From G965230065 sp965230065 (GTDB lineage: Bacteria; Bacteroidota; Bacteroidia; Cytophagales; Cyclobacteriaceae), in the NCBI GenBank assembly GCA_965230065.1, contig OZ245942.1, forward strand, positions 2,728,001 to 2,792,000: 64,000 bases of DNA. Direction: 5' to 3'. The notes under the pieces were generated by a model. It was given only the letters and a program-made list of their open reading frames with translations, had not been told where the DNA came from and did no database searches. A program made the translations under genes and the position numbers. How positions within the stretch are numbered: position 1 is the stretch's first letter; the number at the start of each line of letters is the position of its first letter. Positions 43,832 through 52,638 of this stretch are shown here, in pieces.

Positions 43832-44015
43832 GGTTTTATTTTTAAGAATAGACAGACAAATATCAATTTCTAAATCCTAAACCCCAAATAAATTCCAATT
43901 TACAAACCTAAATGACCATGTAGCATACCAGCAAAACGTTTTGAAATTTGTATTTTAGATTTGGGAATTATTTAGGATTTAGCGTTTCTGATTTAGAATT
44001 TATTCCCCTTAACGC

Positions 44016-44501
44016 TTAAGCCGAATTATTCCCAATTCGCTCTACAACCCTTGCCACCGCGGGACAAATCAATGTATTTTTCAAAGTAATATCCATAATC
44101 TGGTACATTCGTTTCCGGTTGGTGTGTGGGTATTCCCGGCAGGCTTTGGGGCGGTTTTCATACACAAAGCATTTGTTATCGTCACCCAAAAACGGACAGG
44201 GGGACAATTGCAGCACATAATCCCCTTCTTCATCAATTCTCAGGTAGGTTTCGATAAACGCCCGGGGCTTCATTTTCAGAGATTTTGCCAGCCTTTCAAT
44301 ATCGCTCATCATAAACAGCGGTGAAGTTGTTTTGCAACAATTGGCACATTCCAGGCAATCTATTTCCTGAAATACAGCTTCGTGTTGTTCGTGAAACCGA
44401 TCGTCCAGGTCTTTGGGCTTCTGCCGTTTCAGCTTTTTGAGTAATTTTTTGTGCTTCGTGTAATTCTTCTTCCCTGCTTCCAGGTCTTCAGCGTAATTCA
44501 T
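44016..44501 (-). CDS. YkgJ-type cysteine cluster protein
   Basis: A 161-residue protein with the zinc- or iron-chelating YkgJ cluster: CLECANCCKTTSPLFMMSDIERLAKSL, CPFLGDDNKCFVYENRPKACREYPHTN and a final CPAVARVVERI. The N-terminal 40 residues are a basic helix. A related fold occurs in the DUF3109 protein at 22920. Function unknown, possibly Fe-S or metal binding. It is divergent from the serine hydrolase gene. Confidence 0.92.
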   Translation of the reverse strand: MNYAEDLEAGKKNYTKHKKLLKKLKRQKPKDLDDRFHEQHEAVFQEIDCLECANCCKTTSPLFMMSDIERLAKSLKMKPRAFIETYLRIDEEGDYVLQLSPCPFLGDDNKCFVYENRPKACREYPHTNRKRMYQIMDITLKNTLICPAVARVVERIGNNSA

Positions 44502-44644
44502 GGGGCAAAGTTATTCATTATTGTTTTTTTGTTTTTCCCCTCCCCCATCGTATTTTCACTTTTCAGGCTACCTGCTACAAGCGATTTCCAAGGCTTGCAG
44601 CTTACAGCTCGTGGTCATACACCCAAACTATCAAAATACTACCC

Positions 44645-46066
44645 ATGAAACCTATAATTTATGGAATGCTTTTCCTGCTGTCTGCCTGTAATGCCAACCC
44701 CGAAGAGCAAGGAGCCAGCCCCACTGCCATTGACCAAATTTTTGCAAAGTGGAATCAACCAAACTCTCCCGGCTGTGCGTTGGCTGTCATTCGGGATGGG
44801 GAAATCATTTACTCCAAGGGCTACGGTCAGGCAGATCTGGAACATAATATTCCCATTACGCCCGAAAGTGTTTTTTATGTAGGTTCTGTTTCCAAGCAGT
44901 TTGTAACGATGTGCATGCTATTGCTGGAAGAACAGGGCAAACTTTCTATAGATGATGAAGTGCAAATGTATGTACCCGAACTACCAGACTACGGGCAGCC
45001 CATCCGCATTCGCCATTTGATTCACCATACCAGCGGACTGCGCGATAACCTCACATTGTGGGAGCTGACCGGCCGCAGCATGATTGACGATATTCCCGAA
45101 CAGGCTGCCCTTGCGCTGATTTGCCGGCAAAAAAAACTTAACTTTTCCCCGGGCGGGCAGTATGCGTACAGCAATTCGGGGTACTTTTTGCTTTCGGTAA
45201 TCATCGAGCGGGTTTCAGGAAAACCATTGAGTGAGTTTGCCCGGGAAAATATTTTAACGCCTCTGGGCATGGAGCATTCCGTGTTTAATGATGATAACCA
45301 TAATATTATAGAAAACCGGGCTTTTGCCTACACCGAATTGGAAAACGGGCAAATTGGCAATATGCTCATGCGCTTCGATTTGGTAGGCTCCGGCGGTTTG
45401 TACTCCAGTGTAAATGATTTGCTGTATTGGGACCGGAATTTTTATGACAACCAGCTTGGTAGGGGCGGGCAGGGCCTGATTGAGAAAATGTACCAAAAAG
45501 GCAAACTGAACAATGGAAAGGAGCTGGACTATGCCTTTGCCCTGAATATGAGTAACTACCGGGGTGTACCACTGGTTTACCATACAGGGACTATGGGCGG
45601 GTACCGGGCAGTTTACCTCAGGTTTCCCGCACAAAAGTTTTCTGTTATCATTCTCGGAAATCTGGCGCAATTGCAACCGCTAAACCTGGCATATCAGGTA
45701 GCGGATATTTATTTGAAAGACCAGTTGGCACCCAACCAGGAAACAACATTGCGTGCTAATCCTAAAAAATCGCCCTTCACAGAAGCTGTCGAAATGCCAG
45801 CGTTTAACCCAAATGAATATGTTGGGGAATATTTCAGTAAAGAACTGGCAACAGCTTATGAAATTGTAGCAGATGATTCGGTTTTGCAGGTGAGCATTTT
45901 CGGAGAGCCATTCCAAACCATAAAACCCGTGGAGCCTGACCGATTTGAAACGCCTTATCATACTTTTCAATTTCAGCGCAATGCACAAAATACCATTGAT
46001 GGATTTATCTTAGATGCAGGCGGAGTAAATGGATTGGTATTTAAAAAAACAAGTAAATTTCCTTGA
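44645..46066 (+). CDS. Class C beta-lactamase-like serine hydrolase lipoprotein
   Basis: A 473-residue lipoprotein (lipobox LLSAC). The beta-lactamase/transpeptidase fold has all three motifs: Ser81-Val-Ser-Lys84 (nucleophile and base), Tyr175-Ser-Asn177, and the third-element HTG in YHTGTMGGYRAVY. A C-terminal beta-barrel-like domain of ~100 residues (FNPNEYVGEYFSKELATAYEI) follows, as in AmpH/EstB-type esterases. It is more likely an esterase, D-amino peptidase or peptidoglycan enzyme than an antibiotic-degrading AmpC. Confidence 0.92.
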   Translation: MKPIIYGMLFLLSACNANPEEQGASPTAIDQIFAKWNQPNSPGCALAVIRDGEIIYSKGYGQADLEHNIPITPESVFYVGSVSKQFVTMCMLLLEEQGKLSIDDEVQMYVPELPDYGQPIRIRHLIHHTSGLRDNLTLWELTGRSMIDDIPEQAALALICRQKKLNFSPGGQYAYSNSGYFLLSVIIERVSGKPLSEFARENILTPLGMEHSVFNDDNHNIIENRAFAYTELENGQIGNMLMRFDLVGSGGLYSSVNDLLYWDRNFYDNQLGRGGQGLIEKMYQKGKLNNGKELDYAFALNMSNYRGVPLVYHTGTMGGYRAVYLRFPAQKFSVIILGNLAQLQPLNLAYQVADIYLKDQLAPNQETTLRANPKKSPFTEAVEMPAFNPNEYVGEYFSKELATAYEIVADDSVLQVSIFGEPFQTIKPVEPDRFETPYHTFQFQRNAQNTIDGFILDAGGVNGLVFKKTSKFP

Positions 46067-46123
46067 GAAACCCTCACTGTTTTTCTGAGAAAGCATTATC
46101 TTTAGCAAAACCCTTTGCTATCC

Positions 46124-48574
46124 ATGAAAAATGCGTTAACTCTTTTTGGAATACTCATTGCTATTAGCCTTTCTTCTTTTTTTATTGATACTGACCCGCT
46201 TGTCCCAAAAATCAAACAACAACTTTATAAGTTTTATACCGCTATTCCGCAGGAAAAAATATACCTGCATTTGGACAAGCCTTTCTACGCTGCCGGTGAA
46301 ACCATTTGGTTCAAAGCGTATCTGGCCTCGGCCCGTTCCAATGTGCCTGCTACCAGCAGCCGGGTAATGTACGTGGAGTTGAGCGATCGAAAAAAGAAAG
46401 TACTGGGTACGCGCCGCCTCAAAGTAACAGAACAAGGGGCGTATGGTGACTTCGCTTTATCTGATTCACTGTCTTCCGGGCAATACCTCATTAGGGCATA
46501 TACAAGTTTTATGAGGAATTTAGGGCAAGGGTATTTTTTCCAAAAAGAAATATCCATTATCAATGCCGAAGAAGCTGATTTTACAGAAGCAGGTTCGTTG
46601 GAAAGCGTGGGAAGCGCAGGGAACAGTTTTGAAAATTTGGGAAACCTTGATGAACTTGGTATTCAGTTTTTTCCGGAAGGAGGTGATTTGGTAGAAAATA
46701 TCAGTACGGTGGTTGGCGTAAAGGTTGTTAATGCCCGGGGAGAAGGCGTGAAAGTTGAAGGAAGTGTATTTGACCAGGATGGGCAGCCCGCCTCTTTTTT
46801 CAAAACCAACCATTTGGGTATGGGGTCATTACTACTTACACCATTGCCTGGCAAAAAATACTTTGCACACGTAACCGTCCGCGGAAAAACACAAAAATTT
46901 CGCTTGCCTGTAGCGCAACCTGAGGGATTTGGGATGTATGTGGAAAATGCCAAAGAAGACCGCATACAGGTGATGGTTCGTAGTAATACCCACCATTTGC
47001 AAGATGGAACGCTTGTAGGGCAAATGGGCGGAAACCTGGTGTTTTCTATTGAAAATGAGTCGAGCGATCCAGGATGGAAAGTATTGCTTTCTAAAGAAAA
47101 CCTGCCCTCCGGTGTACTTCGGATTACATTTTTTGATGCCCGCCAGCATCCCAGGTGCGAACGGCTGGTTTTTGTGCGAAATCCCGCCAAAGAAGTGAAC
47201 ATATCCATATCATCTGACCAGTCTGAATATGATCGTCGCAGTAAAGCCACATTTAATATCGATTTGCAAGCCGCTGCGTACGATTCCCTCTTTGCCAGTC
47301 TATCGGTTTCAATTACTGATACGCTGAAAGTGCCTGATTTGGATCAGGACAATATTTACACATATCTGTTGCTGTCTTCAGAAGTAAAAGGGGAAATTGA
47401 AAACCCGGAATATTATTTTGAAGATGATAGTTGGGAAAACCGAAAAGCCCTGGATGACCTCCTGCTTACCCAGGGGTGGCGGAGGTTTCGGTGGGAGGCT
47501 TTACTCAACGACAGTTTGCCCGACTTTTCCCACCCATTAGAAAATGGTTTGGCTTTTAGCGGACAATTGACTGATTATTATAAAAGGGAAAAACCAATTC
47601 GGGGTAAAGTGTCATTGACCATGGTGGGTAACACTTTTTATATGGATACACTTACCACCGAAGATGATGGGCAGTTTGTGTTCCCCGGGTTCAATTTTCA
47701 AGATTCCGTACAGGTGATTGTTCAGGGAGAAAAAATCAAAAAGAATGGAAAAACCAATAAAGATGTTTTCATTACGCTTCACCAAAATTCGCCCCCTCCT
47801 TTGCAACATAAATTTTCATCAAGCCTTAATTCAGTAGATGAACTCAAAAACTTTTTGGTGCAACGCAACCGCATCAGGCAGGTAGAAGAAGCCTATGACT
47901 TTGACAGTGTGATTGTACTGGAAAACATAGAAGTAAAAGCTTCACGCCCGTTTGATCCATTTGAATCTGCCAATATGTTGTATGTTAAACCTACTCACCG
48001 GCTCATCATAGATTCCCTCTCAGGAGCGGAATCAGTATTGTCTGTATTTGATTTGGTAAGAAGGGTTCCCGGAGTACAGGTGTACGGCCCACCTCTTGAG
48101 CAAAGGGTAGAGATACGCGGCACTGGAGCTGTTTATTTGTTGGATAATGTGCCTGCGAGTGCCAACATGATTAATGCCCTGTTTCCCAGTCAAATCGCTT
48201 ATATTGATGTGATAATAGGAGCTGCTGCCGCTATTTTTAGAGCAGAAGGTGTAATAGCCGTATATACCCGAAGCGGATTTTACTGGAACGAACCTGAAAA
48301 AGAGACAAAAGGCATCCTTAGTTTCAAACATCCGGGGTATTATCCAGAGCGGGAGTTTTATGCACCTGCTTACAATGTTAAACGAGATGAACACGTTCGT
48401 CCCGATTACCGCACCACCCTTTTCTGGAAACCAGACCTGATAACGGATGAACAGGGAAATGCGAATTTTTCATTTTATACCTCAGATGATGCGGGCACAT
48501 ACCGGGTAGCAGTTGAAGGTCTTACCCGGAACGGCATACCGATAGTGGGTGAATATTTTTTTGAAGTAAAGTAA
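46124..48574 (+). CDS. MG2-like and TonB plug-domain protein without beta-barrel
   Basis: From ATG 46124 (MKNALTLFGILIAISLSSFF) 816 residues, exported. The N-terminus matches alpha-2-macroglobulin MG2-type sandwiches (EKIYLHLDKPFYAAGETIWFKAYL...SGQYLIRAYTSFMRN). Several Ig-like domains follow, then a TonB-receptor plug-like domain around residues 640-700 (VLSVFDLVRRVPGVQVYG...VEIRGTGAVYLLDNVPASANMINALFPSQIAYIDVI). A final strand-rich segment (GNANFSFYTSDDAGTYRVAVEGLT) lacks a 22-strand barrel. This architecture is frequent in Bacteroidota and its role is unknown. Preceded by a TATCTTTA -7-like box about 30 bp before the start. Confidence 0.87.
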   Translation: MKNALTLFGILIAISLSSFFIDTDPLVPKIKQQLYKFYTAIPQEKIYLHLDKPFYAAGETIWFKAYLASARSNVPATSSRVMYVELSDRKKKVLGTRRLKVTEQGAYGDFALSDSLSSGQYLIRAYTSFMRNLGQGYFFQKEISIINAEEADFTEAGSLESVGSAGNSFENLGNLDELGIQFFPEGGDLVENISTVVGVKVVNARGEGVKVEGSVFDQDGQPASFFKTNHLGMGSLLLTPLPGKKYFAHVTVRGKTQKFRLPVAQPEGFGMYVENAKEDRIQVMVRSNTHHLQDGTLVGQMGGNLVFSIENESSDPGWKVLLSKENLPSGVLRITFFDARQHPRCERLVFVRNPAKEVNISISSDQSEYDRRSKATFNIDLQAAAYDSLFASLSVSITDTLKVPDLDQDNIYTYLLLSSEVKGEIENPEYYFEDDSWENRKALDDLLLTQGWRRFRWEALLNDSLPDFSHPLENGLAFSGQLTDYYKREKPIRGKVSLTMVGNTFYMDTLTTEDDGQFVFPGFNFQDSVQVIVQGEKIKKNGKTNKDVFITLHQNSPPPLQHKFSSSLNSVDELKNFLVQRNRIRQVEEAYDFDSVIVLENIEVKASRPFDPFESANMLYVKPTHRLIIDSLSGAESVLSVFDLVRRVPGVQVYGPPLEQRVEIRGTGAVYLLDNVPASANMINALFPSQIAYIDVIIGAAAAIFRAEGVIAVYTRSGFYWNEPEKETKGILSFKHPGYYPEREFYAPAYNVKRDEHVRPDYRTTLFWKPDLITDEQGNANFSFYTSDDAGTYRVAVEGLTRNGIPIVGEYFFEVK

Positions 48575-48649
48575 TTATCTTATATAAAAAACATTTTGCC
48601 CTCATTCATCCGTTAATTGAATAAACAACAACATTAATCCAAAAAATTT

Positions 48650-50986
48650 ATGATACCTTCTTCTGAGAATATTTTAGTAAACCAGGATTACGAAACATTC
48701 AAAGCCAAATCCGGCTTGCTCCGCTTATTGCCCATTATTTACATTGCCTGGGCCGACGCCGTGCTTACCCCCATAGAAATAGCCAATATTCGTCAATTAG
48801 CGGCCAAACAAGACTGGCTTACTGATGAAGAAAAAATATTGATGAACCAATGGCTGAATCCTTCTGACCCTCCCACGCCACAACAGCTGAAAAGCTGGCT
48901 TCATATTATCAAACAAGCTGCCAAAGATGCTGCCATTTCACCGGATGCTTCCCTTTCGGAAGTAGGCATTAAAATAGCAAAGAACACTGCTACCAACGGA
49001 GATAAAACCGCTGAAGATAAAGTGCATGCGTCATTGCGTGATATAGAAAATGTGTTGGGCATCATCAGTTCCGAATCCCTGGAAAACCTCTTTGCCGGTG
49101 ATGAACAGGAGGTAGCCACTGCCCCCGAAAGAGAAGACAGTTTTGATATTCAGGCTATGACAACCTTGCTGGATGGGAAAGATGCCGACATTATCAGGAG
49201 AGTAAAGGAAGTAATTACCCGTTCTGAGTTTGCTTACATTCAAAGTACGGATAAGGATATACAGCGGGAAAAGGTGTTGGAGTGGGCCAAAATACTGGCC
49301 GGTGAAGGGCTGGGCGCCATTGCTTACCAAAAGGAATATGGTGGAGAAGATGACATGCGAAAATACTTTGCCGTGATGGAAACCCTCAGCTATCACGACC
49401 TCAGCCTGGTGATCAAATTTGGTGTGCAATTTGGCCTCTTCGGTATGAGTGTATTCTATTTGGGCACAGAAAAACATCATAAAAAATACCTGAAAGACAT
49501 TGGTTCCCTTGCTTTGCCCGGCTGCTTTGCCATGACCGAAACCGGGCACGGCTCCAACGTACGGGATATTGAAACCACCGCCACATACGATAAAGAAACG
49601 AAAGAATTTGTGATTCATACGCCCAATGAAAAAGCAGGAAAAGAATACATTGGCAATGCTGCCGTACACGGGCGCATGGCTACGGTTTTTGCACAGCTGA
49701 TCGTAGATGACGCAAACTACGGCGTAAGTGCGTTGCTGGTGCCTATCCGCGATGAACAGGGAAATTCACTCCCCAATGTGCGCATTGAAGACTGTGGGGA
49801 GAAAATGGGACTAAATGGCGTAGACAATGGCCGCCTTTGGTTTGACCAGGTGCGCATACCCCGCAATAACCTGCTGGACCGTTTTGCCAGCGTAAGCGAA
49901 GATGGCGTTTATGAAAGCCCCATCAACAGCGATTCCAAGCGGTTTTTTACCATGCTGGGCACATTGGTGGGCGGGCGCATCGGTATCCCCCGTTCAGGAC
50001 TCAGTGCAGCTAAATCAGGGTTGACCATTGCCATTCGGTATGGTGATAAACGCAGGCAGTTTGGCCCTCCGGGTAAGCCCGAAATGCCTATTCTGGATTA
50101 TAAAACCCATCAGCGAAGGCTCATGCCACTGTTGGCCAATGCTTATGCCTTGCACTTTGGTTTGCAATATCTTACGCAGCGGTTTATGGACCGCACAGAA
50201 GAAGACAGCCGGGAAATAGAAGCCCTGGCTGCCGGGCTGAAAGCATTTACCACCTGGAACACCACCGATACCCTGCAAACCTGCCGGGAAGCTTGTGGGG
50301 GCAAAGCCTACCTCTCTGAAAACCGCATTCCGGCCTTGAAAGCGGATACGGATGTGTATACTACTTTTGAAGGCGATAATACCGTACTTATGCAGTTGGT
50401 AGCCAAAAGCCGGCTGACAGAATTTAAGCAGGAGTTGCAAGACATCAACTTCTTCACCATCATCAAGTTTATCTCTAGCCAGGCCAAGACCAAAATCACC
50501 GAGCTGAACCCAATTATTGTACGCAAAACGGACGAAGAACATCTGCGTGACCCTGAGTTTCACCTGAGTGCCTTCCGGTATCGCGAACGCAATATTCTCA
50601 CCTCTGCCGCCCGCCGTTTCAAGCACCGAATTGATAACGGCATGGACTCCTATGATGCTTTCAATGATACCCAGTATCATTTTGTACAAGTAGCTTTTGC
50701 CTACATAGAGCGGGTAGTATTGGAGCAGTTTGTAGAAGCCGTTGAAAACTGTCAGGATAAAAATCTAAAACCCGTTTTGAAACAGTTATGCGATTTATTT
50801 GCCCTTTGGCAGATAGAGAAAAACAAAGGCTGGTATTTGGAACAGGGCTACCTGGAAGGCGTAAAAACCAAGGCCATCCGCAACCAGGTAAACCAACTTT
50901 GCGCCAACGTCCGCCGGGATGCTGTAGCTTTGGTAGATGCGTTTGACATTCCTGATTCGTGTTTGGCAGCACCGATTGCAGTTTAG
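48650..50986 (+). CDS. Acyl-CoA oxidase/dehydrogenase with N-terminal TerB-like domain
   Basis: A 778-residue flavoenzyme. Residues ~15-75 (LLRLLPIIYIAWADAVLTPIEIANIRQLAAKQDWLT) look like a TerB/tellurite-type helical domain. The acyl-CoA oxidase-like core follows: GCFAMTETGHGSNVRDIETTATYD, FVIHTPNEKAGKEYIGNAAVHGRMATVFAQL, YGDKRRQFGP, and CREACGGKAYLSENRIPALKADTDVYTTFEGDNTVLMQLVAK, the peroxisomal-type oxidase signature. It should introduce a 2,3-double bond in acyl-CoA, passing electrons to oxygen or ETF. The stop TAG abuts a palindromic repeat. Length is about 100 residues longer than typical because of the N-terminal domain. Confidence 0.9.
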   Translation: MIPSSENILVNQDYETFKAKSGLLRLLPIIYIAWADAVLTPIEIANIRQLAAKQDWLTDEEKILMNQWLNPSDPPTPQQLKSWLHIIKQAAKDAAISPDASLSEVGIKIAKNTATNGDKTAEDKVHASLRDIENVLGIISSESLENLFAGDEQEVATAPEREDSFDIQAMTTLLDGKDADIIRRVKEVITRSEFAYIQSTDKDIQREKVLEWAKILAGEGLGAIAYQKEYGGEDDMRKYFAVMETLSYHDLSLVIKFGVQFGLFGMSVFYLGTEKHHKKYLKDIGSLALPGCFAMTETGHGSNVRDIETTATYDKETKEFVIHTPNEKAGKEYIGNAAVHGRMATVFAQLIVDDANYGVSALLVPIRDEQGNSLPNVRIEDCGEKMGLNGVDNGRLWFDQVRIPRNNLLDRFASVSEDGVYESPINSDSKRFFTMLGTLVGGRIGIPRSGLSAAKSGLTIAIRYGDKRRQFGPPGKPEMPILDYKTHQRRLMPLLANAYALHFGLQYLTQRFMDRTEEDSREIEALAAGLKAFTTWNTTDTLQTCREACGGKAYLSENRIPALKADTDVYTTFEGDNTVLMQLVAKSRLTEFKQELQDINFFTIIKFISSQAKTKITELNPIIVRKTDEEHLRDPEFHLSAFRYRERNILTSAARRFKHRIDNGMDSYDAFNDTQYHFVQVAFAYIERVVLEQFVEAVENCQDKNLKPVLKQLCDLFALWQIEKNKGWYLEQGYLEGVKTKAIRNQVNQLCANVRRDAVALVDAFDIPDSCLAAPIAV

Positions 50987-51013
50987 TAGGGCGAATTTGA
51001 AAATTCGCTGTAC
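50986..51013. repeat. Short palindromic repeat, GTAGGGCGA type
   Basis: GCGAATTT (50991-50998) / AAATTCGC (51001-51008) with GTA and TAC ends. Starts on the last base of the upstream stop codon; shares GTAGGGCGA and TCGCT.TACAAAA with 9110-9136. Confidence 0.8.
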
Positions 51014-51034
51014 AAAATTTCAAATATCAAGACC

Positions 51035-51385
51035 ATGACCCAACACATCCCCGAAAGCGACTGGAAAAAATTACGAGACATCAGGCCATTGGCATTGCAG
51101 CGGTTTTGCCAGAAAACTTTATTAGGCTTGAAAGAACATTTGCAAAAAGATGGGGCATTAGACAATGCCCATGAAACCTATCTGAAAATCTTCAAACATA
51201 TTCATGAAGAAGACAAAGTATTAACAGGTTTGTTTGATGACTGGCGAAGAAGTACTGTGCACATGACATTAATGGGATGGCTGCGTGAAGGATTACTGAC
51301 AGAAAACGAATTCAATACATTGTCTGAAGAAACTAAATCATTGATGCAGCAATGGGGGGAAATTCATTATTATCAATCTGATTGA
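51035..51385 (+). CDS. Conserved small helical protein of unknown function
   Basis: A 116-residue, wholly helical protein with no signal or membrane segment. It has DWKKLRDIRPLALQRFCQKTLLGLKEHL and YLKIFKHIHEEDKVLTGLFDDWRRS. No family recognised. Located 49 bp after the acyl-CoA oxidase gene and 13 bp before the SelW-like gene on the same strand, so the three could form one transcript. The short gap and ATG start support reality. Confidence 0.75.
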   Translation: MTQHIPESDWKKLRDIRPLALQRFCQKTLLGLKEHLQKDGALDNAHETYLKIFKHIHEEDKVLTGLFDDWRRSTVHMTLMGWLREGLLTENEFNTLSEETKSLMQQWGEIHYYQSD

Positions 51386-51398
51386 GCCACAGACTTTT

Positions 51399-51692
51399 AT
51401 GAAAAAGAAAAACATCGTTGAAATTCATTACTGCACCCAGTGCCGCTGGTTGCTGCGGGCTGCCTGGATGGCCCAGGAACTGCTCACTACTTTTGAACAA
51501 GAGTTGGGCAAAGCATCAATGGTGCCTGCTACCGGAGGTGTATTTGAAGTTTGGGCGAATGATAAATTAATATGGTCCCGCAAACAGGAGGGCCGTTTTC
51601 CTGAAATGAAAGAACTCAAACAACGAGTGCGTGATGAGATAGCACCTGAGAAAAGCCTGGGGCACTCAGATCGGAAAAGTGAAGGAGCGTAG
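51399..51692 (+). CDS. SelT/SelW/SelH-family (Rdx) thioredoxin-like protein
   Basis: A 97-residue protein with the CxxC redox motif near the N-terminus (IHYCTQCRWLLRAAWMAQELL) and the family end VPATGGVFEVWANDKLIWSRKQEGRFPEMKELKQRVRDEIAP. In eukaryotic SelW the first or second Cys is selenocysteine; here both are Cys. Probably a thiol oxidoreductase of unknown partner. It follows the helical protein by 13 bp. Confidence 0.93.
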   Translation: MKKKNIVEIHYCTQCRWLLRAAWMAQELLTTFEQELGKASMVPATGGVFEVWANDKLIWSRKQEGRFPEMKELKQRVRDEIAPEKSLGHSDRKSEGA

Positions 51693-51800
51693 GGAAAAGC
51701 TTTCAAAATAGAAGGTTTTGGCTTTTCTTATGGCATGTTTTATCAAAATTTTCCATAAATTACGTGAAACAATATACTTCCTGTTCCAAACCTAATAGCC

Positions 51801-52556
51801 ATGAAAAACCTACTACTACCTTTTCTATTGTGCACCAGCTTTGGTTTATTTGCTCAATCTGATATTATTTCTACAACCCAGGGCGATTTGTCCATTTCCC
51901 CCATCCTCCATAGCAGCATGGTTTTGGAGTGGGATGATAAAACAATTTATATAGATCCGTACGGTGGTGGACAAATGTACTCCAGCTTTTCTGCACCCGA
52001 TCTGGTATTGATTACCGATGTACACGGCGACCACCTGAACCAGGAAACGCTTAAGGAACTTGCACTGGAAAACACAGACCTGGTTGCTCCCCAGGCCGCA
52101 TTAGATATTCTAGGGAAAGAAATGCCGTTCAAGAATATGATAGCCCTTTCCAATGGGGAGGATACAGACTGGCATGCTGTTGGAGTAGAAGCCATTCCAA
52201 TGTATAACCTTCCTGAAACTTCAGACTCACGCCACCCGAAAGGCAGAGGTAATGGATATGTGCTTAGTTTTGGTGATAAGCGGTTGTATATTTCAGGGGA
52301 TACGGAAGATATCGAGGAAATGCGAAACTTACAGGACATTGATGTCGCTTTTGTGTGCATGAACATGCCTTATACAATGGATGTGGAACAAGCCGCGAAT
52401 GCTGTATTGGCTTTTAAGCCGGAAATAGTTTACCCCTTTCACTTTCGGGGCGGCGGAGGAATATTCAGTGATGTAAAGGAGTTTAAAAAGCTGGTCAATC
52501 AACAAGACCCGGCCATAGAAGTAAGGTTGCGGGATTGGTATCCTGATAATAATTAG
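51801..52556 (+). CDS. Secreted UlaG-like metallo-beta-lactamase-fold hydrolase
   Basis: A 251-residue protein with a signal peptide (LLLPFLLCTSFGLFAQ). MBL-fold motifs are LVLITDVHGDHLNQETL, YISGDTEDIEEM and PFHFRGGG near the C-terminus. The usual HxHxDH begins with Asp here (DVHGDH), a variant known in this UlaG-like group (COG2220). Should bind one or two Zn/Mn ions and hydrolyse a phosphodiester or lactone bond; substrate unknown. Convergent with the large T9SS gene. Confidence 0.87.
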   Translation: MKNLLLPFLLCTSFGLFAQSDIISTTQGDLSISPILHSSMVLEWDDKTIYIDPYGGGQMYSSFSAPDLVLITDVHGDHLNQETLKELALENTDLVAPQAALDILGKEMPFKNMIALSNGEDTDWHAVGVEAIPMYNLPETSDSRHPKGRGNGYVLSFGDKRLYISGDTEDIEEMRNLQDIDVAFVCMNMPYTMDVEQAANAVLAFKPEIVYPFHFRGGGGIFSDVKEFKKLVNQQDPAIEVRLRDWYPDNN

Positions 52557-52572
52557 CGTTTGTTTTTTTACT

Positions 52573-52611
52573 AAAAAAATGCCCCCGGTATTTTTTTAAT
52601 ACTGAGGGCAT
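52573..52611 (-). terminator. Terminator of the T9SS phytase-like gene
   Basis: Arms at 52579-52592 and 52598-52611 pair over 14 positions with two mismatches, loop of five T. On the minus strand the stem is followed by seven T (52573-52579). Lies 27 bp past the stop of the large gene. Confidence 0.8.
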
Positions 52612-52638
52612 CATTGAATGCTTCCAAAAAAAACTTCT

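Noticed and set aside
44645..46066. Serine hydrolase as a resistance beta-lactamase
   Set aside because: The additional C-terminal domain and lipoprotein signal favour an AmpH/esterase-type enzyme; no ampR neighbour.
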